Assembly: GCA_035624215.1 (NCBI GenBank)
Contig: DASPRY010000003.1
Span: 13,932-77,931, forward strand
Direction of reading: 5' to 3'
DNA from: JAFAGX01 sp035624215
GTDB lineage: Bacteria > Acidobacteriota > Terriglobia > Terriglobales > Acidobacteriaceae
Length of the DNA: 64,000 nucleotides
Under the pieces are notes generated by a model. That model was not told the origin of the DNA and did no database searches. It saw nothing but the letters and a program-made list of their open reading frames with translations. How positions within the stretch are numbered: position 1 is the stretch's first letter; every line of letters starts with the position of its first letter. The translations under genes and the position numbers were made by a program. Below are positions 8,302-15,972 of the stretch, piece by piece.

Positions 8302-9825
8302 TCAGAACGGAACGATTTTATGGATGCCCTTCTTTTTCTTTTTCTTGCTTGAGGCGGTATCGGCGTCATCAGTGGTCGTTTGACTGCTGGACGAAGCTGC
8401 CGAATCGGCGGCCTGGCCGCTTCCGGTTTGGGTTGCGGTGGCATTTTGCTGGTCAGAGGTCTGAATCTCATTCACCTGTTGCGGCGGAGGCAGGGCCTGA
8501 GAGTCTGCCGCCGGCGCATTGGGCTTCAGCTCGTTGGCATCGGAAGCAGCGACGTTCGGCTTGAGTTCATTCTGGTCATTGGTGTCGGCTGGAGGCGAGG
8601 GGTTAGCTTCAGGTGCTGCCGCCGCAGCCTCGCGAGGAGTATTGGCTGCGGAGTCGGATCGCGGCACCGGTTGATCGGCAGGCGGCGTTCCTTTTCCGAT
8701 CTCGACGGCAAGAGAATTGTTATCGGTCGTGCTCTTGGCCGGAGTCATCGTGGCCTTTGCTGCCTGCTGGACCACGTCACTGGCACTGACGGGGGTTGGA
8801 TCTACAAGCGTCGGCTCACCCACGTGTGCCGCATCGGCGACGCCGGGGTGCTTCTCAAAATTTCTCATCAGCTTCGACAGCGTGCTGGGGGCCTTGCGGC
8901 TGTCTTCCTCGGCTTTGTTCTGAGCTATGGCCGCCTTGGTGGGCTTGGGCACGGGCTGGTGCAGGGCGAGGAGCCGCGCCTTGGCATCGTCGGCCCGGTC
9001 CATCAGGGGATAGCGCGTCAAAATACGGGAATAGGCTTCGGCCGCCCCCTGGGTGAAGGGTTCAATCATTCGCGCCTTGAAGGGCTCGTATATACAGTTG
9101 GGAGGCTTATTGAAGGCGACGCAGTTGGGACGGGCGCGAATCATGTTGATTTCGCCTTCGTAGGACTGTCCCAGTAGATAGAGCGCTTCGTCGGCTTTGC
9201 TGTAGAGCGGATACTTGTCCACCAGTGAGCGCAGGCGAGCGATGGCGGCGGGGTAGGATTCACGGAGATAGTAGAAGCGGCCGACGCGATACTCACGCTC
9301 GGCAATCACTTCCTGGACCTCGCGCAAGCGCTGCTTGGCCTCGGGAACCAGCTTGCTATCCGGGAACTGATTGATGAGCTGCCGGTACTCCTCCTCGGCG
9401 CGCATGGCGTGGGTGTAATCGCGATCCGGTTTCTCCATTTCCTGATAATGGATGTTGGCGATTTTCAGCTGCGCCTCGGCAGCCTCCGGCATGGTGGGGA
9501 AGAAAGTGATGAAGTCCTTGTATTCGATTTCGGCTTGCGCCTGCGATGCCGAACCGCCCTCGGCATACCAGGAATCGGCGATGGCCAGCTTGGCCCTGGC
9601 GATGTACTCGGAGTCGGGGTAAGTGTTGATGAGCGTTTGCAGGGTCAGCCGGGCTACGTCGAAGCGGTTGTGCTTCATCGCGTCCATGGCGCGATCGAAC
9701 AGCACCTTATCGGGCTGCTTGGAATCGATGTTCGCAATCGGATTATTGACTTTCTTGTTGCTGCATGCAGACGCGAACAAGAGCATGCCCAAGACCACTA
9801 CGAAAATCGGAATACGACGTGACAT
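8302..9825 (-). CDS. bamD: BamD-like outer-membrane assembly lipoprotein with long disordered tail
   Basis: The 507-residue protein starts with a lipoprotein signal (LGMLLFASAC, lipid attachment on the Cys) and then TPR-type helix pairs to about residue 300. These include DVARLTLQTLINTYPDSEYIARAKL and EYKDFITFFPTMPEAAEAQ, typical of BamD, the periplasmic lipoprotein that helps the BamA barrel insert outer-membrane proteins. Family members are usually about 240-300 residues. This one carries about 200 extra residues rich in Ala, Pro, Asn, Gln and Ser, ending in a Lys-rich KKKKKKGIHKIVPF. That tail has no recognisable fold. The gene follows rpe by 66 bases on the same strand. Confidence 0.85.
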   Translation of the reverse strand: MSRRIPIFVVVLGMLLFASACSNKKVNNPIANIDSKQPDKVLFDRAMDAMKHNRFDVARLTLQTLINTYPDSEYIARAKLAIADSWYAEGGSASQAQAEIEYKDFITFFPTMPEAAEAQLKIANIHYQEMEKPDRDYTHAMRAEEEYRQLINQFPDSKLVPEAKQRLREVQEVIAEREYRVGRFYYLRESYPAAIARLRSLVDKYPLYSKADEALYLLGQSYEGEINMIRARPNCVAFNKPPNCIYEPFKARMIEPFTQGAAEAYSRILTRYPLMDRADDAKARLLALHQPVPKPTKAAIAQNKAEEDSRKAPSTLSKLMRNFEKHPGVADAAHVGEPTLVDPTPVSASDVVQQAAKATMTPAKSTTDNNSLAVEIGKGTPPADQPVPRSDSAANTPREAAAAAPEANPSPPADTNDQNELKPNVAASDANELKPNAPAADSQALPPPQQVNEIQTSDQQNATATQTGSGQAADSAASSSSQTTTDDADTASSKKKKKKGIHKIVPF

Positions 9826-9891
9826 GACACCTCAAAAAGCAGTCTCGAGTTTAAGGCTTCGAGTTTCAAGACCGAAACGCGAAACTTGCAA

Positions 9892-10599
9892 CTAGACCTT
9901 CAACAACGCGGCTTCGGTTGCTGCCTTCAACAAATTGCGGGCGTTAGCAGTTGGATCGCCTTTGCCGAAGACAGCGTTGCCCGCGACCAGGATTTCTGCC
10001 CCCGCCCGAACCACCTCTCCAACGGTTTCCAAGTCGATGCCGCCATCCACTTCAATACGATAGCTGAGTCGGCGGTGAGCGCGCCACTCCGCCAGCTTGC
10101 GAATCTTGTGCACCACGCCGGGGAGGAATTTCTGGGCGCCAAAGCCCGGATTGACCGACATCACCAGCACATAGTCCACAATATCGAGCACTTCGGTTAA
10201 AGTCTCCACCGGGGTGGCCGGATTAATGACCACGCCGACCCGCGGCCCGTGGCTGCGAATCAGATGCAGAGTTCGATTCAGATGCCGGGTGGCCTCCTGG
10301 TGGACGGAAATCCAATCTGCGCCAGCTTCGGCGAAGTCGGGAATGTACTGATCGGGGTTTTCGATCATCAAGTGGCAGTCCAGAGGCAGGTCGGTCGCCT
10401 TCCGTAAAGAACGCACCACCAGAGGGCCGATGGTGATATTTGGCACGAAATGACCGTCCATGACATCGACATGAATGACGGTGCCGCCACCCTTGGCAGC
10501 GGCCTGCACTTGCTCGGACAAGCGGCTGAAATCTGCCGACAAAATCGATGGCGCCAACTCGACCAACCTGGGCTCCCGGGAAGAGGATCTGAACAGCAA
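9892..10599 (-). CDS. rpe: Ribulose-phosphate 3-epimerase
   Basis: Interconverts ribulose 5-phosphate and xylulose 5-phosphate in the pentose phosphate pathway. The TIM-barrel signatures are present: LAPSILSADFSRL, HVDVMDGHFVPNITIGP (metal-binding His and Asp), DCHLMIENPD, MSVNPGFGAQKF and EVDGGI (second Asp). The reading frame gives 235 residues from a TTG at 10599. An internal TTG at 10566, just before VELAPS, gives the usual family start and about 224 residues, so the true start is uncertain. There is no in-frame ATG. It is probably transcribed together with the BamD-like gene downstream. Confidence 0.93.
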   Translation of the reverse strand: MLFRSSSREPRLVELAPSILSADFSRLSEQVQAAAKGGGTVIHVDVMDGHFVPNITIGPLVVRSLRKATDLPLDCHLMIENPDQYIPDFAEAGADWISVHQEATRHLNRTLHLIRSHGPRVGVVINPATPVETLTEVLDIVDYVLVMSVNPGFGAQKFLPGVVHKIRKLAEWRAHRRLSYRIEVDGGIDLETVGEVVRAGAEILVAGNAVFGKGDPTANARNLLKAATEAALLKV

Positions 10600-10719
10600 A
10601 ATTCTAACATGCAGTTTCGGGGGCGGGCAGTAATCGTGCTCCCCCGATTGGTCATTCGTTCAGGCTAACAGGTACAATTTTCAGTCGGCTTGGAGCGCCG
10701 GCAGGCATTCTAGACCCTT

Positions 10720-11601
10720 ATGACCATGCGAGTCCGCAAAGCTGTATTTCCTGCCGCAGGGCTGGGCACGCGTTTCTTGCCCGTCACCAAAGCTCAACCC
10801 AAGGAGATGTTGCCGCTGGTAGATAAGCCCATTATTCAGTATGGCGTAGAAGAGGCTTTAGCAGCGGGTTGTGACCAGATCATCATCGTCACCGGCCGGG
10901 GGAAGCAAGCCATTGAGGATCATTTTGACGTGAGTTACGAGCTGGAGCGAATGCTGCAAGATCGGGGGAAAACCGATCTTCTGCAAATTGTCCGGCGGAT
11001 TTCTGATTTGATCTACGTTGCTTATGTCCGCCAGAAGGAAGCGCTCGGACTCGGTCATGCCGTGCTTACGGCGCGAGAATTGGTGGGAAACGAGCCTTTC
11101 GCGGTGCTGCTCGCCGACGACGTGATCGACGCCAACCCTCCCTGCCTGAAGCAGATGATCAGCGTATTTGAAAAAATGCAGTGCTCCGTTCTGGCCACTC
11201 AGATTGTCGAAGGCAAGGCGATCTCCGCTTACGGTGTGCTCGACGTAAAACCGGTGCCCGATCAATTTGGAGGGCGTTTGTATGAAATTCGCAATATGGT
11301 GGAAAAGCCGCGGCTGGAAGAGGCCCCATCGAACCTGGCCATCATCGGACGTTACATCTTGACGCCAGCAGTTTTCGAAACGCTGTCGCAGATTCAAGCC
11401 GGCGCCGGAGGTGAGCTCCAACTCACGGACGGCATGAAGCTGCTTTTAAAACGCGAGAAGATGTATGCCTATGTGTATGAAGGCAAGCGGCACGACACCG
11501 GTGACAAGCTAGGGTTTCTCAAAGCCACTGTGGAGTTTGCCTTGAAGCGCCCAGACCTGGGCGAGCCGTTCCGGGAGTATTTAAAGAGTCTGAAGCTGTA
11601 G
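10720..11601 (+). CDS. galU: UTP-glucose-1-phosphate uridylyltransferase
   Basis: The 293-residue protein makes UDP-glucose from UTP and glucose 1-phosphate for envelope polysaccharides. The nucleotidyltransferase signature FPAAGLGTRFLPVTKAQPKEMLP, the RQKEALGLGHAVL loop, the metal-binding FAVLLADDVID and the C-terminal YEGKRHDTGDKLGFLKA are all in place, and the length matches GalU. Two ATGs (10720 and 10726) could serve and no strong ribosome site discriminates between them. It is divergent from rpe and followed by convergent purE. Confidence 0.95.
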   Translation: MTMRVRKAVFPAAGLGTRFLPVTKAQPKEMLPLVDKPIIQYGVEEALAAGCDQIIIVTGRGKQAIEDHFDVSYELERMLQDRGKTDLLQIVRRISDLIYVAYVRQKEALGLGHAVLTARELVGNEPFAVLLADDVIDANPPCLKQMISVFEKMQCSVLATQIVEGKAISAYGVLDVKPVPDQFGGRLYEIRNMVEKPRLEEAPSNLAIIGRYILTPAVFETLSQIQAGAGGELQLTDGMKLLLKREKMYAYVYEGKRHDTGDKLGFLKATVEFALKRPDLGEPFREYLKSLKL

Positions 11602-11677
11602 CGCGCCCGGATGAAGTTCTCCTCAATCTTGGCCTGTTGGCGGCTGGTACTTAGGCAGGCAAAACTTCGGTGGAAAG

Positions 11678-12187
11678 CTAGGATTCGCCGAGGGTCATCT
11701 TCAATTTCCGGGATTTTTCTTCCACGCTGTTAGCCAGCTTTTCCTTGTGGGCGTCGAGTTTCTTCGCCAGCCCGGCGCTTCCCAGAGCCAGAATTTGCGC
11801 GGCCAGGATTCCGGCGTTGGTGGCGCCGGCTTTGCCGATTGCAACGGTTGCGACCGGAATCCCGGCAGGCATCTGAACCGTGGCCAGCAAGGAATCCAAC
11901 CCATTGAGCGCAGTGGATGGGATGGGAACGCCGATTACCGGCAAGCTGGTGTGGGCGGCAATCACTCCTGCCAGATGCGCCGCACCGCCTGCACCCGCGA
12001 TGATGACGCGGATGCCTCGATCCGCCGCTTTGCGGGCGAATTCCGCGGTTCGCTCTGGGGAACGGTGGGCGGACGTGACATCGATTTCATAGGCAATCCC
12101 GAAATCGTCGAGAGCGTTGGCCGCCTCGCGCATGATGTCGAGGTCGGAATCGCTGCCCATGACGATAGAAACCAGTGGCTTGCTCAT
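11678..12187 (-). CDS. purE: N5-carboxyaminoimidazole ribonucleotide mutase
   Basis: A 169-residue class-I PurE. It moves the carboxylate of N5-CAIR to give CAIR in purine synthesis. Diagnostic elements are VSIVMGSDSDLDIM, VTSAHRSPERT with the catalytic His, IAGAGGAAHLAGV and GVPIPS. The ATG follows AAAGGAACTA. It lies 22 bases after the purD stop on the same strand, so purD-purE form an operon. The usual partner purK (N5-CAIR synthetase) is not adjacent. Confidence 0.95.
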   Translation of the reverse strand: MSKPLVSIVMGSDSDLDIMREAANALDDFGIAYEIDVTSAHRSPERTAEFARKAADRGIRVIIAGAGGAAHLAGVIAAHTSLPVIGVPIPSTALNGLDSLLATVQMPAGIPVATVAIGKAGATNAGILAAQILALGSAGLAKKLDAHKEKLANSVEEKSRKLKMTLGES

Positions 12188-12209
12188 TAGTTCCTTTCAA
12201 CTGTCGAAA

Positions 12210-13481
12210 CTATCTTTTGAGCGCTCTTGCGGCAATGTCCTTGCGATAATGCGCACCCTCGAAACCGAGTTTGGCGACCGCGGCATAGGCGCGGTCAACC
12301 GCAGTGGCGAGATCGGGTGCGCGCGCGCTTACGCCGAGCACGCGTCCGCCCACAGTGAAGTATCCATTGTCACGCGCAGTCGTACCCGCGTGAAAAATCT
12401 TTATCCCTGGCATTTGGCCGGCCTCCTCGAGGCCGAATATCTTTTTCCCAGCTTCGAATGCGCCGGGATAGCCGCCGGAAGCCATCACCACACAAACCGA
12501 GGCGTCAGGTGACCAATGGAAATCGCCGTCACTGACGCGGCCTTCGATGGTGGCTTCCATGGCCTCGAGCAGATCGTTTTCCAGGCGCATGAGGATGGCC
12601 TGGGTTTCGGGATCGCCGAAGCGGCAATTAAACTCCAATACCATGGGACCACGGGCCGTCATCATCAGGCCGCAATACAGGACGCCGCGATACTCGGCGC
12701 CCTCGGCTTTCATGCCAGCAACCACGGGGCGGGCAATGTGCTGCAAGAGCCAATGTTGCATTTGCTCGTCCAAGATGGATTTGGCGGAATACGCGCCCAT
12801 GCCACCGGTATTTGGACCGGTGTCGCCATCACCAACCCGCTTATAATCCTGCGCAGCGACCAGGGGCACGACCCGTTCTCCATCGCTAAGAACGAGGAAC
12901 GAAATTTCCTCTCCCTGGAGACATTCTTCGACCACCAGGCACAATCCGGCGTTGCCCAGCATTTTTCCGCTAAGCATGTCAGTCGCGATGGTGGTCGCCT
13001 CGTCCTTGTTATGGCAGATGACAACACCTTTACCCGCGGCCAGTCCGTCAGCCTTGAGCACAACGGGCATGTGGAAATGAGGCAAAGCGTGACGGAAGTC
13101 CTCGAGCGATTTGCAAATGGCGTAGTGAGCCGTAGGAACATTGCAGCGCTGCATGAACTCCTTGGCGAAACTCTTGCTGGATTCCAGCCGTGCGGCCGCC
13201 CGGGTTGGACCGAAGACCCTCAATCCGCGCCGTGAGAATTCGTCGACCACTCCCAGGGTGAGCGGCATTTCGGGACCAACGATGGTGAGATCGGGTTGGA
13301 TTTGCTCGGCGACGGCGAGGAGAGAATCGATCTTTCTAACATCGGCGGGAACACAGTGGGCGTCGGCCGCGATGCCGCCGTTTCCCGGGGCGCAATAGAG
13401 CTTGGAGACGCGCGAGGATTGGCGCAGTTTCCACACCAGGGCGTGCTCGCGTCCCCCGCCGCCGATGACTAGGACCTTCAT
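12210..13481 (-). CDS. purD: Phosphoribosylamine-glycine ligase
   Basis: An ATP-grasp enzyme joining phosphoribosylamine and glycine (GAR synthetase). The protein begins MKVLVIGGGGREHALVWKL and has the family blocks GPEMPLTLGVVDEF, VVLKADGLAAGKGVV, DYKRVGDGDTGPNTGGMGAYS, LEFNCRFGDPETQ and the C-terminal GGRVLGVSA. The frame is open 14 codons further to a TTG at 13523, but the ATG at 13481 gives the canonical N terminus and was chosen. It is the first gene of the purD-purE pair. Confidence 0.95.
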   Translation of the reverse strand: MKVLVIGGGGREHALVWKLRQSSRVSKLYCAPGNGGIAADAHCVPADVRKIDSLLAVAEQIQPDLTIVGPEMPLTLGVVDEFSRRGLRVFGPTRAAARLESSKSFAKEFMQRCNVPTAHYAICKSLEDFRHALPHFHMPVVLKADGLAAGKGVVICHNKDEATTIATDMLSGKMLGNAGLCLVVEECLQGEEISFLVLSDGERVVPLVAAQDYKRVGDGDTGPNTGGMGAYSAKSILDEQMQHWLLQHIARPVVAGMKAEGAEYRGVLYCGLMMTARGPMVLEFNCRFGDPETQAILMRLENDLLEAMEATIEGRVSDGDFHWSPDASVCVVMASGGYPGAFEAGKKIFGLEEAGQMPGIKIFHAGTTARDNGYFTVGGRVLGVSARAPDLATAVDRAYAAVAKLGFEGAHYRKDIAARALKR

Positions 13482-13624
13482 ATTCGGACAGACAAGGTTA
13501 GGGGGAAAAGGGAAAATTTTCAATTGGCGAGTTCTGATTGTGGAGACGGCAACATACCGGTCTTGAACCTGGCAGTTGGGATTTGAAACGATTTATCCGC
13601 TGACGGCAGTCGCCGCACAGTCAT

Positions 13625-13652
13625 ATTAACTGCGCTTAATGCGTCGTATAAT
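13625..13652 (+). promoter_or_regulatory. mntR promoter with overlapping inverted repeat
   Basis: A consensus TATAAT at 13647-13652 lies 9 bases before the ATG at 13662, so the leader is very short. The -35 region is occupied by an inverted repeat, ATTAA (13625-13629) and TTAAT (13636-13640). That position would let a repressor, plausibly the encoded DtxR/MntR-type protein, block RNA polymerase. The -10 is seen; autoregulation is inference. Confidence 0.55.
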
Positions 13653-13661
13653 TTTGTTGCG

Positions 13662-14342
13662 ATGATTACTGTTTCCAAAGAAGACTATCTAAAAGCTATT
13701 CTGGAGGCCGAGAGCGAGGGTGAGACGGTCATTTCTGCCACGCTTTCGCACCGGCTTTCGGTTTCGCCGCCGGCCGTGACGATGGCGCTGCGCCGGCTAA
13801 AAAAAGATGGACTGGTGCGGGTGCAAGCGGACGGGCACGTGGGACTGACGCCCGGAGGACGAAAGATCGCCCGGAAGCTGACTTTGCGGCATCATCTCAT
13901 CGAACGCATGCTGGCCGAGATTTTCGGGATGGAGTGGTACAAGGTCCACGATGAGGCAGAGCGTTTAGAACATGCAGTTTCGCCCGACTTTGAATCCAAA
14001 TTGCTGAGCAAGCTGGGGCGCGGAGGGGCTTGTCCACATGGCAATTTGAGCGAACTGGAGAGTCCTACGAGCCGGCGGCGGCGTGGTTTGCTGTTACTTT
14101 CCGAAGCCGAAGCCGGCAAGGCGTATGTGGTGAGCGGAATATACGAGCGCGACCGGCAATTGCTGGAATTTCTGGAGCACCGTGGAGTTCGTCCCGGCGC
14201 CCGGCTGCATGTTTCGGGCAGAAATTACGACCAAACTCTAACCATGGAGACTGATGCAGGCATGGTGTCCCTGGGGCATTCAGCTTCTGAAAGAGTGTGG
14301 GTAACGGGAGACCGGAGTTCACACCGCAGGTCTTCTTTCTAA
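13662..14342 (+). CDS. mntR: DtxR/MntR family metal-dependent repressor
   Basis: A 226-residue regulator. Residues 1-65 form a winged helix-turn-helix (EDYLKAILE, TLSHRLSVSPPAVTMALRRLKKDGLV). The next part is the metal-binding/dimerisation helices (LTLRHHLIERMLAEIFGMEW with EAERLEHAVS). The C-terminal region (from about residue 140) looks like the SH3/FeoA-like domain of long DtxR proteins. Such regulators bind DNA when loaded with Mn(II) or Fe(II). The next gene on the same strand is an NRAMP transporter, the classic target, which supports a Mn/Fe uptake role. The gene symbol is by context; an iron-sensing IdeR-type role cannot be excluded. Confidence 0.85.
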   Translation: MITVSKEDYLKAILEAESEGETVISATLSHRLSVSPPAVTMALRRLKKDGLVRVQADGHVGLTPGGRKIARKLTLRHHLIERMLAEIFGMEWYKVHDEAERLEHAVSPDFESKLLSKLGRGGACPHGNLSELESPTSRRRRGLLLLSEAEAGKAYVVSGIYERDRQLLEFLEHRGVRPGARLHVSGRNYDQTLTMETDAGMVSLGHSASERVWVTGDRSSHRRSSF

Positions 14343-14364
14343 CAGCTACAACATTCCAGAGCAA

Positions 14365-14380
14365 AATTACCTCGGTAATT
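14365..14380. promoter_or_regulatory. Palindromic operator candidate upstream of the NRAMP gene
   Basis: A perfect 7-bp inverted repeat, AATTACC and GGTAATT, with a 2-base centre. It lies 8 bases upstream of a TTTACA -35-like hexamer in the promoter of the transporter gene and downstream of the regulator stop codon. Its position suggests the binding site of the adjacent DtxR/MntR-type regulator; this is inference. Confidence 0.5.
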
Positions 14381-14388
14381 AACTGTAG

Positions 14389-14419
14389 TTTACATCCGAG
14401 GGTATACTCATGCTAATAT
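14389..14419 (+). promoter_or_regulatory. Candidate promoter of the NRAMP gene (extended -10)
   Basis: TTTACA (14389-14394) and TAATAT (14414-14419) are separated by 19 bases. The -10 is preceded by TGC, an extended -10 (TGnTAATAT) that can compensate for long spacing. Transcription would start about 30 bases before the ATG at 14454. Confidence 0.5.
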
Positions 14420-14453
14420 AAGGCGTCAGTTCCTGAGGTGGGGTCCCGTCCCG

Positions 14454-15803
14454 ATGGCGACTAATGTGATCAATTCCGGAGGACAGGCGTGGCGCTCTGA
14501 AGTGATTCAGCCCAGCCTGCCGGAGGTTCACAGTAGTTTGCCGGTCCCGAAGACGTCGGCTTTCTTGAGCAAGCTGGTGGCGTTTGCGGGTCCCGGATTT
14601 CTGATAGCGGTTGGCTACATGGATCCCGGCAATTGGGCCACCGACCTGGCGGGCGGCTCGCGCTATAACTACACCCTGCTCTCGGTCATCATGCTGTCGA
14701 ATTTCATGGCCATTCTGCTGCAGGCGTTGGCTATCAAGTTGGGAGTGGTTACGGGAAGAGACCTTGCTCAGGCCTGCCGTGATCATTTCAGCCGGCCAGT
14801 TTCGCTGGGACTGTGGGGATTTGCAGAGATTGCGATCGCCGCCTGCGATCTTGCCGAAGTGATCGGCTCGGCCATTGCCTTGAACCTGCTATTTCACATC
14901 CCACTGATCTGGGGCGTGTGTCTCACCGGGCTCGATGTCCTGATGATTCTGTTTCTGCAGCAGAAGGGATTTCGCTTTCTTGAGGCGCTGGTAATCTCGT
15001 TGATCGGCACGATCGGTGTGTGCTTTGGGCTCGAAATATTGTTCTCTCGTCCGAGCCTTGCCGGATTATTCTCAGGATTCTTTGTGCCTTCGATGCAGAT
15101 CGTGATGCGCGATCCGGGAATGCTGTACATCGCCATCGGCATTTTGGGGGCGACAGTGATGCCGCATAATCTTTATCTGCATTCGGCTATAGTGCAGACG
15201 CGAAAGTTCGAGCGCACTTCTGAGGGCAGACGCGAGGCCATCCGCTACTGCACCATCGATTCAACGATTGCACTTATGCTGGCCTTGTTCGTCAATGCTG
15301 CCATCCTGATCGTTGCGGCAGCGACGTTTTGCCGAAGCGGGTATCACGAGGTGGCGGAAATCCAGGATGCCTACAAACTTCTTTCGCCTCTGCTGGGCGT
15401 GACCGGCGCCAGCACAGTCTTTGCTCTGGCACTGCTGGCTTCCGGCCAGAATTCCACATTGACTGGCACGCTGGCCGGACAGGTGGTGATGGAAGGATTT
15501 CTCAGCATCCGGCTGCGCCCCTGGCTGCGGCGGCTGATTACGCGGGCCCTCGCCATTACCCCGGCAGTGCTGGTTACGGCATTCTGGGGTGCGAGAGGCA
15601 CTGCCAACCTTTTACTTCTTAGCCAGGTGATTTTGAGCATGCAGCTCAGCTTCGCGGTTTTCCCGCTGGTCATGTTCACCAGTGACCGCGCGAAGATGGG
15701 AGAATTTGTGAATCCACTCTGGTTGAAGTCTCTTTCCTGGGTGACAGCGGTGTGCATTGCGGTGCTGAATGCATGGCTTCTGCTCCAGGCGCTCCGCGGG
15801 TAA
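14454..15803 (+). CDS. mntH: NRAMP family Mn(II)/Fe(II) transporter
   Basis: A 449-residue inner-membrane proton-coupled divalent-metal importer of the NRAMP family. TM1 carries the metal-binding DPGNW motif (GYMDPGNWATD) and TM6 the MPHNLYLHS motif, both diagnostic. About eleven hydrophobic segments follow in order. An N-terminal extension of about 40 polar residues precedes TM1. Upstream are the DtxR/MntR gene and an operator-like palindrome, so metal-dependent repression is likely. Mn versus Fe preference cannot be read from the sequence. Confidence 0.93.
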   Translation: MATNVINSGGQAWRSEVIQPSLPEVHSSLPVPKTSAFLSKLVAFAGPGFLIAVGYMDPGNWATDLAGGSRYNYTLLSVIMLSNFMAILLQALAIKLGVVTGRDLAQACRDHFSRPVSLGLWGFAEIAIAACDLAEVIGSAIALNLLFHIPLIWGVCLTGLDVLMILFLQQKGFRFLEALVISLIGTIGVCFGLEILFSRPSLAGLFSGFFVPSMQIVMRDPGMLYIAIGILGATVMPHNLYLHSAIVQTRKFERTSEGRREAIRYCTIDSTIALMLALFVNAAILIVAAATFCRSGYHEVAEIQDAYKLLSPLLGVTGASTVFALALLASGQNSTLTGTLAGQVVMEGFLSIRLRPWLRRLITRALAITPAVLVTAFWGARGTANLLLLSQVILSMQLSFAVFPLVMFTSDRAKMGEFVNPLWLKSLSWVTAVCIAVLNAWLLLQALRG

Positions 15804-15972
15804 GAATCTGCCTTCTGCAGCTTTCTCGAAAGCGACTAAAATCGACATTCGCGTCGAGGCTTGCGTTGGCTGCCGCTGCTTGCTGAGAAAAGCGCTTAGA
15901 ATGTAGTGAGCCGGTGCGACGCGCTGATGCGCGCTGCCACGCTCCAGCATCTATTTTCTCAGGAAGGCAGTC

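Noticed and set aside
8271..8318. AAATCGTTC and GAACGATTT inverted arms around the BamD-like stop codon
   Set aside because: The loop would be 30 bases and there is no T-run; chance or a weak structure is more likely.
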